This document shows positions 61,127-64,000 of a DNA stretch of 64,000 bases, piece by piece. This DNA comes from Ailanthus altissimus (lineage: Eukaryota; Streptophyta; Magnoliopsida; Sapindales; Simaroubaceae), in NCBI GenBank assembly GCA_946807835.1, contig OX327712.1, positions 14,650,001-14,714,000 on the forward strand. The letters are read 5' to 3'. Positions within the stretch are counted from its first letter, which is position 1. Each line of letters starts with the position of its first letter. The notes beneath the pieces are model-generated. The model did no database searches and was not told the DNA's origin. It saw only the letters and a program-made list of their open reading frames with translations. The translations under genes were made by a program, and so were the position numbers.

Positions 61127-64000
61127 TCAGTCAGCTGTCCAGCTCTGCTCCACTATCTCACGCACTCTTCGGTTGTATTCTCGCTTATTCTCACTAAACA
61201 GCCTAGCTGCTTCAGAGTTTGCAGGGGAGTTTGGATTTGGATCACAAAGCAGTGACTGGTAAACACAAAGTTGAAGTCATATTAGCATTCTTACTAAAAT
61301 AGAGAACTCACAAGTTCATTTGCTTCAGCATCAAGCATAACTTGCACAAAATCTCATGCAAAAACCAAATTGACAAGTGCAAGCATAATATATTTGAAAG
61401 GATACATAAGTAACCCAACTAAACCAGACACCATTATAACAAAAATATAAAGAAAATGCCATAAAGCAATAACATTATAACACCACAGTGAAAAAAGATT
61501 GAAATAATTGCAGAGATGCCAATACAAAATGCCATCAAGGCAGATGGATCCTGGTAATAAGGGTAATTTCAATTTAAAGAAATCATGTATACTGACATCA
61601 ACATAGAACCCCCCCCCCCCCCCCCCCCCCCCCCTCCTTAAAACAAGGAAAAGCATGCTGGAATTTTTCTATAAAAATTCTACTCTTTCTAATCAAAATG
61701 AACACAAATTGAAAACTCTTCATTGCATTTTAAGAAGCATTTGACATGGTGAGCACAACTTCACATCGCATTTGGAATCAAGGTTGCCAACAGATAATAC
61801 TAACAGGATACTTGCCAATTAAATATGATTTTGACCCAATGCACACGAGGTTCACATATCCACAATATTACAGGTTTATTGATGCAGGTGAGAAAGAACT
61901 CTATTCCTCCATCATATCAGTCTATACATGCCCAAAAGATATACAACTTTAGCAGCGAATGCCCATTTCCAGGTTAGTTTTCATACTGGCAGACACAAAG
62001 TCGTATACAATTGCATAGTTATTAGGCAAATAATAAAGCACTTGTTATCTGGTCCATAGAAACTGGAGAACAGCTTCATACTTGTTATTAAAGCCTGCAA
62101 ACTCTTGTTGTCTAGAGCATCTTTAAGATGAGACAAAAGGCTATAGTCTCATTATAGACATTGTTTGAATCATTTAAAATCCATGAATCAAACAGTATAC
62201 TTCTATTTCCTGTCTCAGAATGTAAACTAACACACAAAACAATAAAAGAGACTAATTCAAGCAATCTCAGATTAAAAAATGAGCTAAAAGATGGGACGAA
62301 TACAGAGAAAAGACATTTTGCAATAAATCTCAAACGAATTGGAGATAAAAGAAAGTATGATAAGTAAATTGAACAATTTAAAGTCATCATCAATTTGGGA
62401 CAAAACAACTAGCTGTGGGAAGCTACATGGAATAAGGGATATTAATAAGCACTTCTCAGATGTAGTTGAACTGCAACCCACAGAAAACGGGTAAAGGCAT
62501 GCCATTTCAGATATTGCCATTTTCATTAGTATTTAACTAAGTTCGTAGAAATGAAAGCAACCTTCTGCACAAGCTCAAGATTTTATTGTTTGTTATCACA
62601 CCATAGGAATGCAATGACAATGAAACCTTGGTTTCTGTATACCAGCTTTTTCACATATTTTAAATTTCTCTTAAACATGGAATATTCACATTTTAAGTCT
62701 GTATAATATATGTAAATATCAATAAAGCGATGCAAATAATGCCTTCAAATTTCAGATTTGTAGGCCAACAATAGCCTTATGACCTCATAAGCTCTTTGTA
62801 TATTATTGGGGTCAGACAACCTAAGATAGATTTAGCCAACTACATGATCGGTGAAACTCACTTGAGTACTACATGCAAATTATCTAATAGTTTTCATTAA
62901 ACCAAAGGAATTGAGAAAAATGGGGAAGGGGGAGGGGGGAGGAGAAAGAACAGTTAATAGAGGGATCTTGAAGCATTCATTAGTAGGCGTATGTTTATTC
63001 TCTCTTTTTCTTTGAAGTAAATGAGCAGATTGTAGCTCTCAATAACCAAGGGTGATTATATGGAATAAAGCACAATGATTCAATCAATGATTAACTGGTA
63101 AAGCAACCTTTTTCCCCATAAACAGTGAAGAACAAAGAAAAGTAAATAAATTTGCACCTGGATAGAGGTCAGTATAGCTGCAGCATCATATATAGGACTC
63201 CACTGATTTTGTAAGATATCCAAACAAATACTTCCATCTGCATAGACTAATCAAACCATTGATGTGGAGTCAGAAATTAAAGCCAATCATTATCAAGTGC
63301 CTCATAAACCACAGACAAAAAAAAAGCAATCACCACAATTCAAAAGAATGAATAAATAGCAAGCAATTTATCATTAATTAGAGACCACCAACGAAATTTG
63401 TGAATGAGATAATGACATACTATTTGGATGAAACATCCGTGAGACAAACCGAACTGTTGGAGGTTTATTTGGATAATCCTCGGTAAATTGCAGAGACAAC
63501 TTGAACGTGCCTGAGAAAGTTCAAGAAAATGCTTAGTTGAGACATGTAATAATTTCAAGAATACTACAAAAGAAGGAAAATTGTAAAGAATATGTTTTGA
63601 GGTATTAGCAGATCTTTTCTCAATGATGGTTCACACTGCCAGTGGAAGTCTTTAAGCCTCAAATCTAATAGGTCTCAAAAGATTTATTCTACTTCAACAT
63701 GCAGGATTCAGCTTTAACTCTTTAACATTCAAATCTTTTGATTTAAAGTGATTTCTAAAGAATACTGCAAAATGTGTCTCCAATCATATCTAGTACATTA
63801 AAAAATTGTTCTCAAAAACCTCATAAAATAGTCTAAATAAAAGTTGTACTGCATGTACTAAGGCCTCATCAACATTAGTGGAAGTTATATTATTTAACTT
63901 CTGTACAATAGAAGCACTTGCACGGTTGCATGATAGCGCTCCTCCAATGTTGTAAATAAACCTCTATTTAAGATAGCAGACTTGTCCACCACAAGTCTGT
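61127..64000 (-). CDS. UBC2: Ubiquitin-conjugating enzyme E2, RAD6/UBC2 type (3' half; gene runs off the window)
   Basis: Takes ubiquitin from E1 onto its active-site Cys and passes it to substrates; plant RAD6 homologues act with HUB ligases in histone H2B monoubiquitination and in DNA damage tolerance. Three exons are inside the window, minus strand: 63421-63510 ('[19 protein letters not shown]', ending MFHPN), 63158-63246 ('[17 protein letters not shown]', active-site Cys in SICLD), 61127-61255 ('[19 protein letters not shown]' to EQSWTAD and TGA). Phases match across both junctions. The first exons lie beyond 64000. The intron 61256-63157 is long (1.9 kb) and holds a 26-base C run. UBC1 and UBC2 cannot be told apart here. 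Confidence 0.93.
61609..61634. repeat. 26-base poly(C) tract
   Basis: An uninterrupted C run in the last intron of the E2 gene. Such long C homopolymers are rare in AT-rich plant DNA; an assembly or polishing fault is possible. The poly-Gly frame it creates on the minus strand is an artefact. Confidence 0.9.
63511..64000 (-). other. Intron of the E2 gene
   Basis: No further E2 exon is recognisable up to the window edge, so this is probably one intron of at least 490 bp. The motifs expected next (the 'NIMLWNAVIFGP' region) are not present here. Confidence 0.6.

Noticed and set aside
61354..61656. 100-codon minus-strand ORF with poly-Gly
   Set aside because: Created by the C26 run inside the E2 intron.

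Overview
This is a window of eudicot nuclear genome. It is AT-rich throughout, its genes have many short exons with GT/AG introns, and its intergenic space is filled with LTR retrotransposons, MITE-like inverted repeats and microsatellites. The encoded proteins are typical of land plants (a plant cysteine oxidase, an RRP6-like nuclease, an LRR pseudokinase, a RAD6-type E2). The species cannot be fixed from sequence alone; a rosid tree is my guess.

Layout. 1-13.2 kb is a gene-dense start: an RRP6-like exosome nuclease (1333-10009, +, 14 coding exons, 955 aa) whose promoter has two G-boxes and whose leader has telo-boxes, then a membrin-type Golgi Qb-SNARE (10773-13159, +, 4 exons, 228 aa). 13.2-21.3 kb is AT-rich intergenic DNA with a 520-bp tandem duplication and an older diverged copy. 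21.7-24.1 kb holds a plant cysteine oxidase (+, 5 exons, 281 aa) with a hypoxia-response-like element just upstream of its TATA box. At 24.7 kb lies a decayed plastid tRNA-Leu copy.

28.2-48.4 kb is a nest of transposons. Pieces of one non-LTR (LINE-type) coding region lie at 42.70-42.86, 30.01-30.26 and 28.23-28.60 kb, all on the minus strand and in the correct order. They are separated by a candidate solo LTR (28640-30010) and by a second LTR family ('B'). The B LTR is split by a solo LTR of family 'A' (30570-42273), and that solo LTR is itself split by a complete, very young 9,427-bp A element (30868-40294). The young element has two 2,210-bp LTRs that differ by one base by eye, and a perfect 5-bp target duplication, yet its pol is thoroughly broken. 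A second A solo LTR (45249-47240) sits in another B LTR that is followed by a broken Copia gag.

48.4-53.7 kb is AT-rich filler with a foldback MITE. 54.8-59.0 kb encodes an LRR receptor-like pseudokinase (+, 7 coding exons, 805 aa) whose spliced leader carries a 36-codon upstream ORF. Converging on it is the 3' half of a RAD6/UBC2-type ubiquitin-conjugating enzyme (61127 to beyond 64000, minus strand).

The five host genes do not form a pathway; they are ordinary neighbouring genes. The best leads are the spliced uORF, the hypoxia element at the cysteine oxidase, and the nested transposon history with a recently mobile but coding-dead Copia element.
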